DNA from: Paenibacillus sp. OK003
Lineage (GTDB): Bacteria; Bacillota; Bacilli; Paenibacillales; Paenibacillaceae
NCBI RefSeq assembly: GCF_900109515.1
Contig: NZ_FOBD01000011.1
Coordinates: 124,001-188,000 of the forward strand
Direction of reading: 5' to 3'
DNA: 64,000 bases
The translations under genes were made by a program, and so were the position numbers. Below, piece after piece: positions 42,014 to 50,705 of this stretch (position 1 is the stretch's first letter; each line of letters opens with the position of its first letter). The notes beneath the pieces are model-generated. The model had not been told where the DNA came from, did not search any database, and saw nothing but the letters and a program-made list of their open reading frames with translations.

Positions 42014-42892
42014 GTGTATCACAAAACGACCGGATACCGTATATTTAACGGCTTCAACCTGTTCTTCATCGCGGCCGTCTCGCTGCTGTGTGTGCTGCCG
42101 CTTGTCCACATTCTGGCGGTTTCCTTCAGCGGTAAAGCGGCAGCTTCCGCCAATCTGGTAACGCTCTGGCCGATTGATTTTACAGTCGACGCCTATACCA
42201 AAACGTTTGGTAACAGTAACTTTCTCAGCGCCCTCTGGATCTCAGTTCAACGTACCGTGTTTGGTACGCTACTCAGTATGGTGCTGGTCATCCTGACGGC
42301 ATATCCTTTATCCAAGGAAAGTCTGAATTTCAAGGGACGTTCACTGTATGCGTGGTTTTTCATCTTCACGATGCTGTTCAGCGGCGGACTGATCCCGTCC
42401 TATATCCTGATTCAAAAGCTGGGACTAATCAACACCCTGTGGGCTCTGATTTTACCGGGCGCTGTGGCGGTCTGGAACCTGATTCTCATGATGAACTTCT
42501 TCCGTAACGTGCCGAAAGAGCTCGAAGAAGCGGCATTCATCGATGGTGCCAACCATATCACCACATTGTTCCGCATCTATCTGCCTGTGTCCATGCCGGC
42601 CATTGCTACGATCTCCCTGTTCACCATGGTGGGGCAGTGGAATTCCTGGTTCGACGGGTTGATCTATATGAATGACGCATCCAAATATCCGCTCGCTACG
42701 TTAATGCAGACCATTATCGTGCAGCAGGATTTCTCCAATATGAATGTCGATGCGACGCAGCTTCAGAACATGTCGCAGCGTACCGTTAACGCAGCCCAGA
42801 TTTTTATTGGGGCATTGCCAATCCTGCTCGTGTATCCATTCTTGCAGCGATTCTTTGTCAAAGGAATTGTGCTTGGGGCTGTAAAAGAATAG
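42014..42892 (+). CDS. Carbohydrate ABC transporter permease (LplC-like)
   Basis: 292-residue six-helix permease. The EAA loop is KELEEAAFIDGANHITTLFRIYLP and the C-terminus FVKGIVLGAVKE is typical of LplC. The start codon is GTG at 42014, fixed by AGGAGG 7-8 bases before it. It completes, with the lipoprotein on the other strand, an LplABC-type importer. A strong hairpin lies 40 bases after its stop. Confidence 0.93.
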   Translation: MYHKTTGYRIFNGFNLFFIAAVSLLCVLPLVHILAVSFSGKAAASANLVTLWPIDFTVDAYTKTFGNSNFLSALWISVQRTVFGTLLSMVLVILTAYPLSKESLNFKGRSLYAWFFIFTMLFSGGLIPSYILIQKLGLINTLWALILPGAVAVWNLILMMNFFRNVPKELEEAAFIDGANHITTLFRIYLPVSMPAIATISLFTMVGQWNSWFDGLIYMNDASKYPLATLMQTIIVQQDFSNMNVDATQLQNMSQRTVNAAQIFIGALPILLVYPFLQRFFVKGIVLGAVKE

Positions 42893-42928
42893 GGTTCGTA
42901 TACTAAAACTGAATGCATTCGCATGATT

Positions 42929-42975
42929 TCATCCCGAGGTTTATAACGCGCCGTTATTTACTTCGGGATGTCTTT
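42929..42975. terminator. Bidirectional terminator
   Basis: CATCCCGA / TCGGGATG stem with an inner TAAC/GTTA pair between the convergent permease and Spo0E-type genes. It overlaps the last codons of the latter. Confidence 0.65.
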
Positions 42976-43136
42976 CCGCGAATGGCATGGTTATATTGAT
43001 TAATGAGTTCATCCAGAACCATCGATTGACGAATGACCTCCGGATGCCACAGTTCTTTATGAGCGTTTGCAATCTGGTAGAGCCTCTGTCGTGCCTTTTC
43101 GATACATTCCTGAATGGTTTCCGGATTATGCACCAT
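42954..43136 (-). CDS. Spo0E-family aspartyl-phosphate phosphatase
   Basis: 60 residues, the usual size of Spo0E-like proteins that remove phosphate from Spo0A~P and delay sporulation. Two predicted helices form a hairpin, and the second carries the S-x-x-L-D signature (Ser38, Leu41, Asp42 in IRQSMVLDELIN). A G-rich ribosome binding site (AGGGGG) precedes the ATG. A longer overlapping frame (42941-43171) is in another phase and is not protein-like. Confidence 0.85.
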   Translation of the reverse strand: MVHNPETIQECIEKARQRLYQIANAHKELWHPEVIRQSMVLDELINQYNHAIRGKTSRSK

Positions 43137-43303
43137 ACTCCCGCCCCCTGTTGTCCTTCAATATCCTTCATCCAAAAAAGACCATCTATTATAATATTCG
43201 GAACAAAGGGAGCTGCACATTACCCCAAAATCAAATTTATGGTTATTTTTTCTTGTACAGGTTGAAATAAGGATGAGCTATGGACTCAGATGGTGTAAAA
43301 TAC

Positions 43304-43346
43304 GAAAAATACCGGATAGGCTTATCAGCCTTATCCGGTATTTTTT
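43304..43346. terminator. Strong bidirectional terminator
   Basis: AAAAATACCGGATA-GGC / GCC-TTATCCGGTATTTTTT, nearly perfect. It ends the minus-strand WYL operon and can stop transcription from the left. Confidence 0.85.
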
Positions 43347-43365
43347 GTACCCATGCGATGTCCAT

Positions 43366-44382
43366 TCATCTTAATCCAATATCCTCAAAACGGTTACCAA
43401 TCGTCTCTGGGAAGGCCAGTTTAATGGCATCAATGGCGCGCTGTTCCGTTTCCCCTGCTTGCTCAATCAGATGGATTACCCTTAGCACATGCCCTGGTTG
43501 CTTCGTATCCCAAGCTGTTGAATCCTCAACCTTCTCCATCATCTGAGCATATAGGTCTGCGAGTAACGCGTACGCCTGCACAACATGATTCATCTGATTA
43601 GACAAATGTCCAAGCTCTGCAACATAGGAGGCCATATCCTTTCTTGAATCAGCATAATAGCGTAAAACCATGGCAGCTTGATTGGTTTCATATACACCAG
43701 ATTGCAGGGCATCAGCAATGGCTGCATATGCAGCAGGTCCACAGGCGTAATCCTGAGGAGGCAGCATATAATCATGAGTTTCCCATTTGTACACAGCCTG
43801 AATTAATGATTCCTTGCACACTTCCCATACGTCTACGGTTGTATGAGATTCAAGAATCTGATAATACCAATAAGGCGTACTGTTCCGACCAAAAGAATCA
43901 TAGGGCAGACGAATGACTTCATTTTCTTGAGTCTCACAAATGAACAGCACCTGCTCCCCATCATCATATCCAGCACAAATAACAAACTGATCATGCCACA
44001 GAATAGTGCCCACACCCCGGTCAATGGAAGCTTTGATATCCAGCAGGGCATGCTTCTGATAGAGCGGAAAGGTCGGCTCGAACGAAAATCCCCCGTGTTG
44101 TCCGGTCGTGACGCCAATGAAATCAGCAGCTACAAAGTTTTCGGCCATCCAGTTGTACGCTGAGATCGATTCTGTCGTTAGACGCCGATCTACCACCAGA
44201 CGAAACACATTTGCAGTCATGCCCGCAATCATGTGACGCGGTAAATTTGTCCACTGTTTATGCACCAGAATTCGGTACATCGCATCTATATAAGAGCCCG
44301 CTCCTTCCCATGATATGTGCTCACATGAAGAATTCCTGCTCCGTGTAAAATGAATCCAATCCGGCAGTATTTTGCTCCCCAT
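43366..44382 (-). CDS. BtrH-like protein, paralogue A
   Basis: 338 residues, soluble. The N-terminal half (SYIDAMYRILVHK; ALLDIKASIDRGVGTILWHDQFVICAGYDD) looks like the papain-like BtrH N-terminal fold, whose members transfer acyl groups in butirosin-type pathways. The second half (DYACGPAAYAAIADALQSGVYE, then helices) corresponds to the DUF4872-like part of such proteins. It is the third gene of a WYL-led operon, 17 bases after paralogue B, with which it shares the whole layout. GGGAGGAG precedes the ATG. A typical acyl carrier partner is not present here. Confidence 0.6.
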   Translation of the reverse strand: MGSKILPDWIHFTRSRNSSCEHISWEGAGSYIDAMYRILVHKQWTNLPRHMIAGMTANVFRLVVDRRLTTESISAYNWMAENFVAADFIGVTTGQHGGFSFEPTFPLYQKHALLDIKASIDRGVGTILWHDQFVICAGYDDGEQVLFICETQENEVIRLPYDSFGRNSTPYWYYQILESHTTVDVWEVCKESLIQAVYKWETHDYMLPPQDYACGPAAYAAIADALQSGVYETNQAAMVLRYYADSRKDMASYVAELGHLSNQMNHVVQAYALLADLYAQMMEKVEDSTAWDTKQPGHVLRVIHLIEQAGETEQRAIDAIKLAFPETIGNRFEDIGLR

Positions 44383-44399
44383 CCTCTACTCCTCCCTTC

Positions 44400-45398
44400 C
44401 TACCTTGCCGAATGTGCTCCCCAACGAGGCACAGTGGAACGTTTGCGGTCAGGATACTTTAGCGATATCATACGAAAATAATCAACAGCCTGCTCTTCCA
44501 ATGCTTTCGCTTCCATTAAAAGTCGTGCCAGCTTCTCTGCGGCATCTGCCTGCATGATCCATCTGTTATGTTCCTGCATCATGCATCCCTTCATCTGGAG
44601 AATCAAAGCTCCAAGCTGTTCATAACATGCACAGGCTTGGTCCAGTTCGGGCCATATCCCCCGCACATCCTGCAAATACATCTGAATTTCAGTTCGGGAC
44701 TGGCAATAGGATTGCAAAATATACGCAGCACCCGATTCATCGTAATCTCCACCCCGAAGAGCCTCTACCCACATATCATATGCTAGTCTACCCGAAGCAA
44801 CATTTCGATCAGGCAGCAGTCGATAAGGAATATCCCAATCCTCAATTGCTAATCTCAATGATTCCAATAGCTTCTCTTGTTCAGGGATATGTACCTGGTC
44901 ACCAAAGACCTGACAATACCAGAACCCGGTGAAGTTTAATCCAAAATTGTCATATAACAAAATCTGTGGTTCCTTGCTCCATCCATCTTGCACATAAAAG
45001 ATGCGATCACAGTCATCATACCCATGAATAACGCCAAATTCCGGAAGCCAGTAGATTACCCCGATGCCTGCATCCAGGCTACGTTTAACCCAATTCACCG
45101 CATCCCTCTGGTAATACCCAAATGTGGGATGACGTGTCCGTCCCCCATCCCAGATCGTGAATATCCCCAAGTTCTCGATCCCAGGGCGATGAGATTCTCC
45201 CCATTGACCATAGGCTGTAACCGACATGGACAGTAGTCTGCGATGCACTGAAAGTTTGAATGCCATACCTGTATACCCAGCGAGCACATACTTGGAACCC
45301 TGAAACAGGCCCGCATGGGTCAATACAGCGTGTAGGCTATCCACATACGATTTGGACTCCCGCTTCATCATCAGGTTGTCTAACACAACTTCAGTCAA
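44400..45398 (-). CDS. BtrH-like protein, paralogue B
   Basis: 332 residues, starting at TTG 45398 fixed by AGGAG 8 bases before it. It aligns along its length with the next gene: SYVDSLHAVLTH, AFKLSVHRRLLSMSVTAYGQW, WVKRSLDAGIGVIYWLPEFGVIHGYDD and VASGRLAYDMWVEALRGGDYD. The Cys of paralogue A's ACGPAAY is a Ser here. The function is unknown; homology to BtrH-type acyltransferases is inferred from pattern only. It lies 25 bases after the WYL regulator. Confidence 0.6.
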   Translation of the reverse strand: MTEVVLDNLMMKRESKSYVDSLHAVLTHAGLFQGSKYVLAGYTGMAFKLSVHRRLLSMSVTAYGQWGESHRPGIENLGIFTIWDGGRTRHPTFGYYQRDAVNWVKRSLDAGIGVIYWLPEFGVIHGYDDCDRIFYVQDGWSKEPQILLYDNFGLNFTGFWYCQVFGDQVHIPEQEKLLESLRLAIEDWDIPYRLLPDRNVASGRLAYDMWVEALRGGDYDESGAAYILQSYCQSRTEIQMYLQDVRGIWPELDQACACYEQLGALILQMKGCMMQEHNRWIMQADAAEKLARLLMEAKALEEQAVDYFRMISLKYPDRKRSTVPRWGAHSAR

Positions 45399-45423
45399 AA
45401 AAAATCTCCTCTCCGTGGTTGCT

Positions 45424-46344
45424 CTAATTCACATTTGCCTTGTGCTGTACGGCGAGCCTATCGATTATGCTTTCAGCACTTTGCTGCAGCTTTCGTCTAA
45501 GCCACGTTGGAGACAACAATTCCTCCCACTCACTAATAAACAAATGCTGTAGGAAAGCATCCGTATCATAAAATTCAATCCAATGAACCTGACCTTGCTT
45601 CTCTCGAATCCGATATCCTTGCCACAGCTCTGTTTGCTGCACTTCTTTCAGCCTTATCTCAGCGACAAACGGTTTACGGACAGGCAGCGCCTCTTCCCAT
45701 ACACCCAGCAACCCGTCTGTCTGACACTGAAACGTCTCGTTCGTCATCTGCACATGAATCATGCCCTCCAGCCGGATGGCCGCTTGCTGTAAAGGGTCCA
45801 TTTCATAACCAACCACATAATCGGCGTTGAACTGAGACAGCATCTTCAATGGACACCAGGTAAATTGCCGTTCTCCGGCATGATCTCTGTAATGGATATG
45901 TACTTGTCGGGATTCAGCAATCGCATGGGACAAAATCTCAAAGAACTGAAGCTGCTGCGGATCTGCTTTAAACACAGGAAGCTGACTGCTCTCCATCTGC
46001 TGTTCCTCGAGTGTAAAACGCTCCAGCAAATGTGCCACACGCTTCACCGCATCCGACTGATCATAGTTGTAATGCCGATAACGATGTGCCAGATACTTAA
46101 GCACCCGCTGCTCTTCTTCCGTCATATATAAATGGGGCAGTCGGTAGGTCTGATCCTCGTAACAATACCCCCGATATTTTGCGATATACACCAGGGGCGC
46201 GCGCAGAGAAATCGCCATATATTCAATATCACGCTGGGCCTGGCGCCGGGATATTTCAAATTCACGTGCAAGCCAGCTGCTGTTCGGAAAACCTCCACTC
46301 CGAATCTGCTCGTCAAACCAGTGAATACGATGCATATTGCTCAT
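45424..46344 (-). CDS. WYL-domain transcriptional regulator (YafY-like)
   Basis: 306 residues. The N-terminal winged helix (IRSGGFPNSSWLAREFEISRRQAQRDIEYM) is followed by a linker and a WYL domain at about 145-215 (ISHAIAESRQVHIHYRDHAGE, then CPLKMLSQFNADYVVGYE, where the WYL pattern has become NADYVVGY) and a C-terminal WCX-like region. WYL regulators sense small ligands or nucleic acids and often control accessory or defence loci (established). It is the first gene of a three-gene operon with the two BtrH-like paralogues. Confidence 0.88.
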   Translation of the reverse strand: MSNMHRIHWFDEQIRSGGFPNSSWLAREFEISRRQAQRDIEYMAISLRAPLVYIAKYRGYCYEDQTYRLPHLYMTEEEQRVLKYLAHRYRHYNYDQSDAVKRVAHLLERFTLEEQQMESSQLPVFKADPQQLQFFEILSHAIAESRQVHIHYRDHAGERQFTWCPLKMLSQFNADYVVGYEMDPLQQAAIRLEGMIHVQMTNETFQCQTDGLLGVWEEALPVRKPFVAEIRLKEVQQTELWQGYRIREKQGQVHWIEFYDTDAFLQHLFISEWEELLSPTWLRRKLQQSAESIIDRLAVQHKANVN

Positions 46345-46428
46345 GTCCCCGCCCCCTGGCTCATTCCGTATTTCGTAATTGTATTATACCAAAAGAGATG
46401 GCCCGTTCCGAAGAACAGGCCTGCTATG

Positions 46429-46617
46429 TTATACGGTTACCTTGTCCACTCTGGACTGCACGGCTTTGGAGCATTTCTTGCATACTTTCAGACTCGTACC
46501 ATCTGTTTTCGTTTGCACGTACAACAATTTAATCCGGGTGCTGCTGCATACCGGGCATGTTCCTCTTCCTCGGGATGGTAGATTCCACAGGACGCGTCCT
46601 CTTTTTGTTTTTGCCAA
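46429..46617 (-). CDS. Small zinc-ribbon protein
   Basis: 62 residues from a TTG start at 46617, set by AAGAGG 10 bases upstream. It holds two CxxC knuckles, CPVC and CKKC, about 25 residues apart and surrounded by basic residues (KTKRGRVLW, SRGRG), so it probably binds zinc and perhaps RNA or ribosomes. No specific family recognised. The longer reading frame upstream to 46716 is not protein-like. Confidence 0.6.
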   Translation of the reverse strand: MAKTKRGRVLWNLPSRGRGTCPVCSSTRIKLLYVQTKTDGTSLKVCKKCSKAVQSRVDKVTV

Positions 46618-46716
46618 CGTATGTGAACCTCTTTTCGATATGGTTTGTGTGTTCACCGTTATTATAGAGGGCATGGTACGACATAGAATGTCGCAACAGT
46701 ATGGAACATGCCACAT

Positions 46717-46761
46717 ATAAAAAATGTCCCCTCTTCGATTTGAAGAAAGGACATTTTTTAG
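46717..46761. terminator. Bidirectional terminator after arsR-type gene
   Basis: AAAAAATGTCC ... GGACATTTTTT with an inner CTTC/GAAG pair. The regulator's stop codon lies in its right arm. Confidence 0.8.
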
Positions 46762-47081
46762 GATTCATGTATTTCAGACTGAGCTGCCGCTTGTAATAAA
46801 GGCTGCAACAGACCAGGAAAACGCACTTCCAGATCCTCGGATCTTAGCGTCAGGAAATGCTGTGTACCTTGCACTCTCACCCGAATGACTCCGGCTTCCC
46901 GCAGGGTCCGAATATGGTGTGACATCGTGGATTTCACAACAGGTGCACGAAAATGACTGCATGGCTGTTCACCATTTCTGGCTGCTTCGGTTACGATCCC
47001 AAGACGGATGGGATCACTTAAAGCGTACAACACGGAAGAAAGTTCAATATCCTCCACTTGGGGATGGTGCAAAATTTTCAT
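46758..47081 (-). CDS. ArsR-family (HTH_5) transcriptional regulator
   Basis: 107-residue winged-helix repressor: VLYALSDPIRLGIVTEAARNG, then the recognition helix KSTMSHHIRTLREAGVIRVRVQGTQ. The metal-binding ELCVCD motif is absent and only one Cys (in EQPCSHF) is present, so it is probably not an arsenic or zinc sensor. It is divergent from an MFS exporter gene, with a perfect dyad between them, suggesting it represses both. Confidence 0.88.
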   Translation of the reverse strand: MKILHHPQVEDIELSSVLYALSDPIRLGIVTEAARNGEQPCSHFRAPVVKSTMSHHIRTLREAGVIRVRVQGTQHFLTLRSEDLEVRFPGLLQPLLQAAAQSEIHES

Positions 47082-47148
47082 CGTTGTAGTCTCCTTTTTT
47101 TCAGACTATCCATTGTATTTTAGCACAGTTCCATGATATATTTCTAAT

Positions 47149-47166
47149 GTTCGATACCAATCGAAC
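47149..47166. promoter_or_regulatory. Probable ArsR-type operator
   Basis: Perfect inverted repeat GTTCGAT-N4-ATCGAAC in the divergent promoter region of the regulator and the exporter, about 68 bases from the regulator start and 127 from the exporter start. Confidence 0.55.
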
Positions 47167-47292
47167 TTACAAACCTATTTCGTTTATGTATCCCCTGCTG
47201 ACAGGCATGGGATTCACTCTATACCACATTTTGCAAATGTTACACACCGTTTCTGAAATGTTGCGAAATACACATCAATCTAGGAGGTTTTT

Positions 47293-48669
47293 ATGAACAA
47301 CACCGCAACTGCATCATCTGGGGAACGGACAGCAGGAATACAAGAAGGTTTAATCGTAAGTCTGCTTGGCTTCACGGTTGTGCTTGTCGTTATGAATACG
47401 ATGATGTTCAATCTGGCCCTGCCCAAAATTGCAGCTGAATTTATGCTCTCATCTGTCTCTTCTTCCTGGATTGTCACCGGTTATTCCATCGTTTTTGCTA
47501 TTTCCTCGATCACGTTCTCACGTCTATCGGATTTTATTCCGATTCGCACGCTGTTTACGACCGGTCTTACACTGCTTGGTGCGGCATCCGTTCTTGGTTT
47601 CTTCAGTAACCATTTTATCCTTCTGCTCATTGCACGTCTGATTCAGGCTGCGGGTGCAGCTTCTGTACCAGGGCTAGCTATCGTTCTTATTACTCGTTAC
47701 ATTCCAAGTGACCGCCGGGGGAAATCCATGGCTGTTGTCATGTCTGCCAGCTCACTGGGTCTTGGACTTGGACCTGTGATTGGCGGCAGTATTACACAGT
47801 TTCTCGGATGGCATGATCTGTTTATCATTACCGGACTAACCTTGTTTCTGATCCCTGTATTTTTCAAACTGCTTCCAAGTGAGAAGCCGCAAAAGGGTTC
47901 ATTCGACTTGCTCGGCGCGCTGTTACTGGCGATCGGAACAACTGGCGTCCTGCTATTCCTGACTTCGCGTGAGTGGGTAACCCTCATTATTGGTGCGGCT
48001 GCACTGATTCTGTTCTGGTTACGAATTAGCCGTGCAGCTGATCCCTTTGTGCAACCGGCCCTGTTCAAAAACAAAAAATATATGATGCTCAGCTCCCTGG
48101 GGATTGTATCGTACATTAACAACTTCTCTACGCTGTTCCTGCTGCCGCAAATTTTGGCACATCTGTATGGCCTGACTCCGGCCCAGTCCGGGCTTGTCAT
48201 CTTCCCGGGTGCAATCGTGTCCATGCTGTTGTCCAATCGGATTGGCCGCATGATTGACCGGCACGGCAATACACAACTGCTCAAGTTCGCACCATGGTTG
48301 CTGCTCGCTGCTGCCGGACTGTTTGCTCTTTTTGCAGACGACAGCATCTATGCCATTATGGCCGTATACATTCTGCTTAGCGTAGGCTTCTCTGCACTGA
48401 CAACGAGTGTATCCAATGAGTTGTCAGACAACCTGACAATGGATCAGGTGGGTGCTGGCATGGGACTGTTCCAGCTCAGCCAGTTCTTTAGCGGTGCATT
48501 TAGTGTTGCGGTAACCGGCGTGGCACTGACAGCCATGCAGCAATTGCCCTTAGCCTCGGCGTACACCAACATTTTCTGGGGTATGACCGTAGTTGCTCTG
48601 GCGTCCATTATTTTCTCCCAGGTGTATCTGAGAATGCAGTCACGGAAGAAAACCGCTGCTTCACACTAA
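47293..48669 (+). CDS. MFS drug exporter (DHA2/Tet-like)
   Basis: 458-residue major-facilitator protein with about 14 hydrophobic segments. Motif A-like SRLSDFIPIRTLFTTG and motif C-like GLGLGPVIGGSITQF mark a drug/proton antiporter. The size and helix count fit the 14-helix Tet/Bmr3-type group. AGGAGG lies 5 bases before the ATG. It is divergent from the ArsR-type gene and probably induced when the repressor binds its ligand. Confidence 0.9.
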   Translation: MNNTATASSGERTAGIQEGLIVSLLGFTVVLVVMNTMMFNLALPKIAAEFMLSSVSSSWIVTGYSIVFAISSITFSRLSDFIPIRTLFTTGLTLLGAASVLGFFSNHFILLLIARLIQAAGAASVPGLAIVLITRYIPSDRRGKSMAVVMSASSLGLGLGPVIGGSITQFLGWHDLFIITGLTLFLIPVFFKLLPSEKPQKGSFDLLGALLLAIGTTGVLLFLTSREWVTLIIGAAALILFWLRISRAADPFVQPALFKNKKYMMLSSLGIVSYINNFSTLFLLPQILAHLYGLTPAQSGLVIFPGAIVSMLLSNRIGRMIDRHGNTQLLKFAPWLLLAAAGLFALFADDSIYAIMAVYILLSVGFSALTTSVSNELSDNLTMDQVGAGMGLFQLSQFFSGAFSVAVTGVALTAMQQLPLASAYTNIFWGMTVVALASIIFSQVYLRMQSRKKTAASH

Positions 48670-48712
48670 GCAGGTTTTATAGGATCTTACTTATAATAGA
48701 TTATTCATATAA

Positions 48713-48757
48713 GAAAGCCGGGGATTGGACCGATCGGGTCAGATCTCTGGCTTTTTG
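48713..48757 (+). terminator. Intrinsic terminator after MFS gene
   Basis: AAAGCC-GGGAT / ATCTC-GGCTTTTT hairpin with a loop of about 18 bases, followed by T5. It ends the first MFS gene. Confidence 0.65.
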
Positions 48758-48874
48758 TTTGTTATTAGACTATAAGATATCAATACGTATTACTTGATCT
48801 CTGTTATTCTTATAGGATAACCAGATCGTATAGATATTTTGAAAATGATAAAACCAAGGGGATGTCTTTCGCAC

Positions 48875-50089
48875 ATGAAGCTTCAACAGTTTAATTCACT
48901 ATTTCGTATCCCTACATACCGGCTGTTTCTCGTTTGTATGTTATTGCAAGGCATGGCTATCTCAATCAGCGCTCCCTTTCTGGCGGTCTATTTTACAACT
49001 CGTCTCGAAGTATCCATCGCTACATTTGGATTATTCACTGCCGTAACTCTTATGGCGGGTGTGCTGTTCAGTTCCTGGATCGCCAGACGATCGGATCAAC
49101 CCGGAGCTCGCAAAAAAATTCTGGTGACTGCCATGATTTGCAATGCTCTTGCTTTTGCCGGATATCTGTGGATTCACGACTTCACTTTATTATTCATCTA
49201 TATGACGGTGCTGACTGCGCTCGGATCTCCCGCCATGCCACAATTGTTCGCAGCTGCAAGAGAAGCGGTCAATACCGCAACGGACGTCGATCATGCTGTA
49301 GCCAATTCAACCCTGCGCTCCGCGTTTTCACTGGGGTTTATTACGGGACCTTTACTGGGAACTTTACTGATTGCGTATATTGGGTACACCGGCATTTTCA
49401 GTTCAACGTGTATTATTTTTTTGATCAATGCGCTATTATTTTTCTTTCTCTTAAAAAAGGCACCCGAGCCTTCTACCCTCCGTGCATCTACGGGTGGCAT
49501 TCACATGAAATTGCATCAGGATGCAAGAATCTACATGCCGTTTCTCATTACTACACTTCTGTATATGGCACATTGGATGAATAATCTGAATGCATCACTA
49601 TTCATTATTCACCATCTGGGCGGGGGAACCCGGGAAGTTGGCTGGATCTCCAGTCTATGCGCGGGGCTTGAAATCCCCATTATGCTAGGCTTGGGTCTGC
49701 TCGCCTCAAGATATCCCAACCGTACACTCATGTTATGGGGCGCTCTGATGGGTGCCGCTTATTATGTAATAGTTTTGTTCTCCACGGAACTGTGGCACTT
49801 GCTGGCCGGACAATTATTGCTCGCATTCTTCGTCGCCGTCATCTCTGCTATCGGGATCAGTTACATGCAGGATCTGCTTCCATCCATGCCCGGCTATGCG
49901 TCAACACTCTATTCCAATGCCTCCACGTTGGGAAGATTATTTGGTAGTCTGGTCGGGGGATGGACAGCCGGAGCGTGGGGATATCGAAATTCCTATTGGG
50001 TATGTCTACTGCTCGTTCTGCTTTCGTTAGGCATGCTTGTTGTCACACAACAATTTTCAAAAGAAAAACGTCAGACCCTTTCACTATAA
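48875..50089 (+). CDS. MFS transporter, sugar-efflux SetA-like
   Basis: 404-residue 12-helix MFS protein resembling SetA/SetB: IPTYRLFLVCMLLQGMAISISAPFLAVYFT, SPAMPQLFAAAREAV, RSAFSLGFITGPLLG and NRTLMLWGALMGAAYY. The start is uncertain: MKLQQF at 48875 gives the family-like N-terminus but its AAGGGG is 13 bases away, while the frame continues back to ATG 48845 or TTG 48839 with no site. Probably exports sugars or sugar analogues. Confidence 0.82.
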   Translation: MKLQQFNSLFRIPTYRLFLVCMLLQGMAISISAPFLAVYFTTRLEVSIATFGLFTAVTLMAGVLFSSWIARRSDQPGARKKILVTAMICNALAFAGYLWIHDFTLLFIYMTVLTALGSPAMPQLFAAAREAVNTATDVDHAVANSTLRSAFSLGFITGPLLGTLLIAYIGYTGIFSSTCIIFLINALLFFFLLKKAPEPSTLRASTGGIHMKLHQDARIYMPFLITTLLYMAHWMNNLNASLFIIHHLGGGTREVGWISSLCAGLEIPIMLGLGLLASRYPNRTLMLWGALMGAAYYVIVLFSTELWHLLAGQLLLAFFVAVISAIGISYMQDLLPSMPGYASTLYSNASTLGRLFGSLVGGWTAGAWGYRNSYWVCLLLVLLSLGMLVVTQQFSKEKRQTLSL

Positions 50090-50138
50090 TCAGATCCTCG
50101 AATGCAAGCCTGAGTGAACGTAAAAGCTTGAACAAAAC

Positions 50139-50180
50139 AAAACCCCAAGAACGCAGCTATAGCGCTCTTGGGGCTTTGTT
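50139..50180. terminator. Bidirectional terminator
   Basis: ACCCCAAGA / TCTTGGGG stem with an inner GC-rich pair, between the convergent MFS and NTF2-like genes. Confidence 0.8.
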
Positions 50181-50216
50181 TATTATCGTTTTAATATTCT
50201 TATATGAATACAAGCA

Positions 50217-50666
50217 CTACTCAAACAGATCCAGACGAAGACGCTTCAGACTGGTATGCTGGATGAGCCATTGACCGTCGATTTTGACAAACGTCTCATG
50301 GTAATGTCCAAATCCGTGAAAGGATTTATTGTCATTGCCTTCAGGGAACGTCACCCAATCTTCCATTGGAGAGATGACTTTGGCTTCATTCTCGGATACA
50401 AATTCAACTTCCGCGCTATGTACGTGATGCACAGTTACAGCAACATGCACCAAATCCCGGAATACTTGAACGATGGTGTCACGGCCGGTTAATACCGGTA
50501 TTGGATTGCCTTCTGAACTGAAATCAGCTACGGCATCCGGAGCAAATACCTCACCTAACGTATCCCACTGCTTCGTATCAATATAACGACAATAACGTGC
50601 TTTGGTGTTCCGAATGTTTTCCAGTGCAAGCAGTTGTTCCAGTCCTGTGATGGTTGATTGGCTCAT
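50217..50666 (-). CDS. NTF2-like (SnoaL) protein
   Basis: 149-residue cone-shaped NTF2-fold protein. The N-terminal helix region IRNTKARYCRYIDTKQWDTLGEVFAPDAVADF and the final strands FVKIDGQWLIQHTSLKRLRLD are typical of the SnoaL_4 group, which includes small isomerases, dehydratases and binding proteins. The substrate is unknown. GGAGGGACAACAC precedes the ATG. It starts 40 bases after the Rrf2 regulator gene on the same strand and may be regulated by it. Confidence 0.82.
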   Translation of the reverse strand: MSQSTITGLEQLLALENIRNTKARYCRYIDTKQWDTLGEVFAPDAVADFSSEGNPIPVLTGRDTIVQVFRDLVHVAVTVHHVHSAEVEFVSENEAKVISPMEDWVTFPEGNDNKSFHGFGHYHETFVKIDGQWLIQHTSLKRLRLDLFE

Positions 50667-50705
50667 GTGTTGTCCCTCCAGAAATCTAAGATGTAAGCAA
50701 ATATA

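Noticed and set aside
42941..43171. 76-codon frame overlapping the Spo0E-type gene
   Set aside because: Different phase; the 60-residue frame carries the Spo0E signature and this one does not look protein-like.
43700..43760. CGPAA motif of BtrH-like paralogue A read as a C39 peptidase active site
   Set aside because: It lies in the second half of the protein, aligns with the AYxxWxxAL helix of the paralogue, and no matching His/Asp context is seen.
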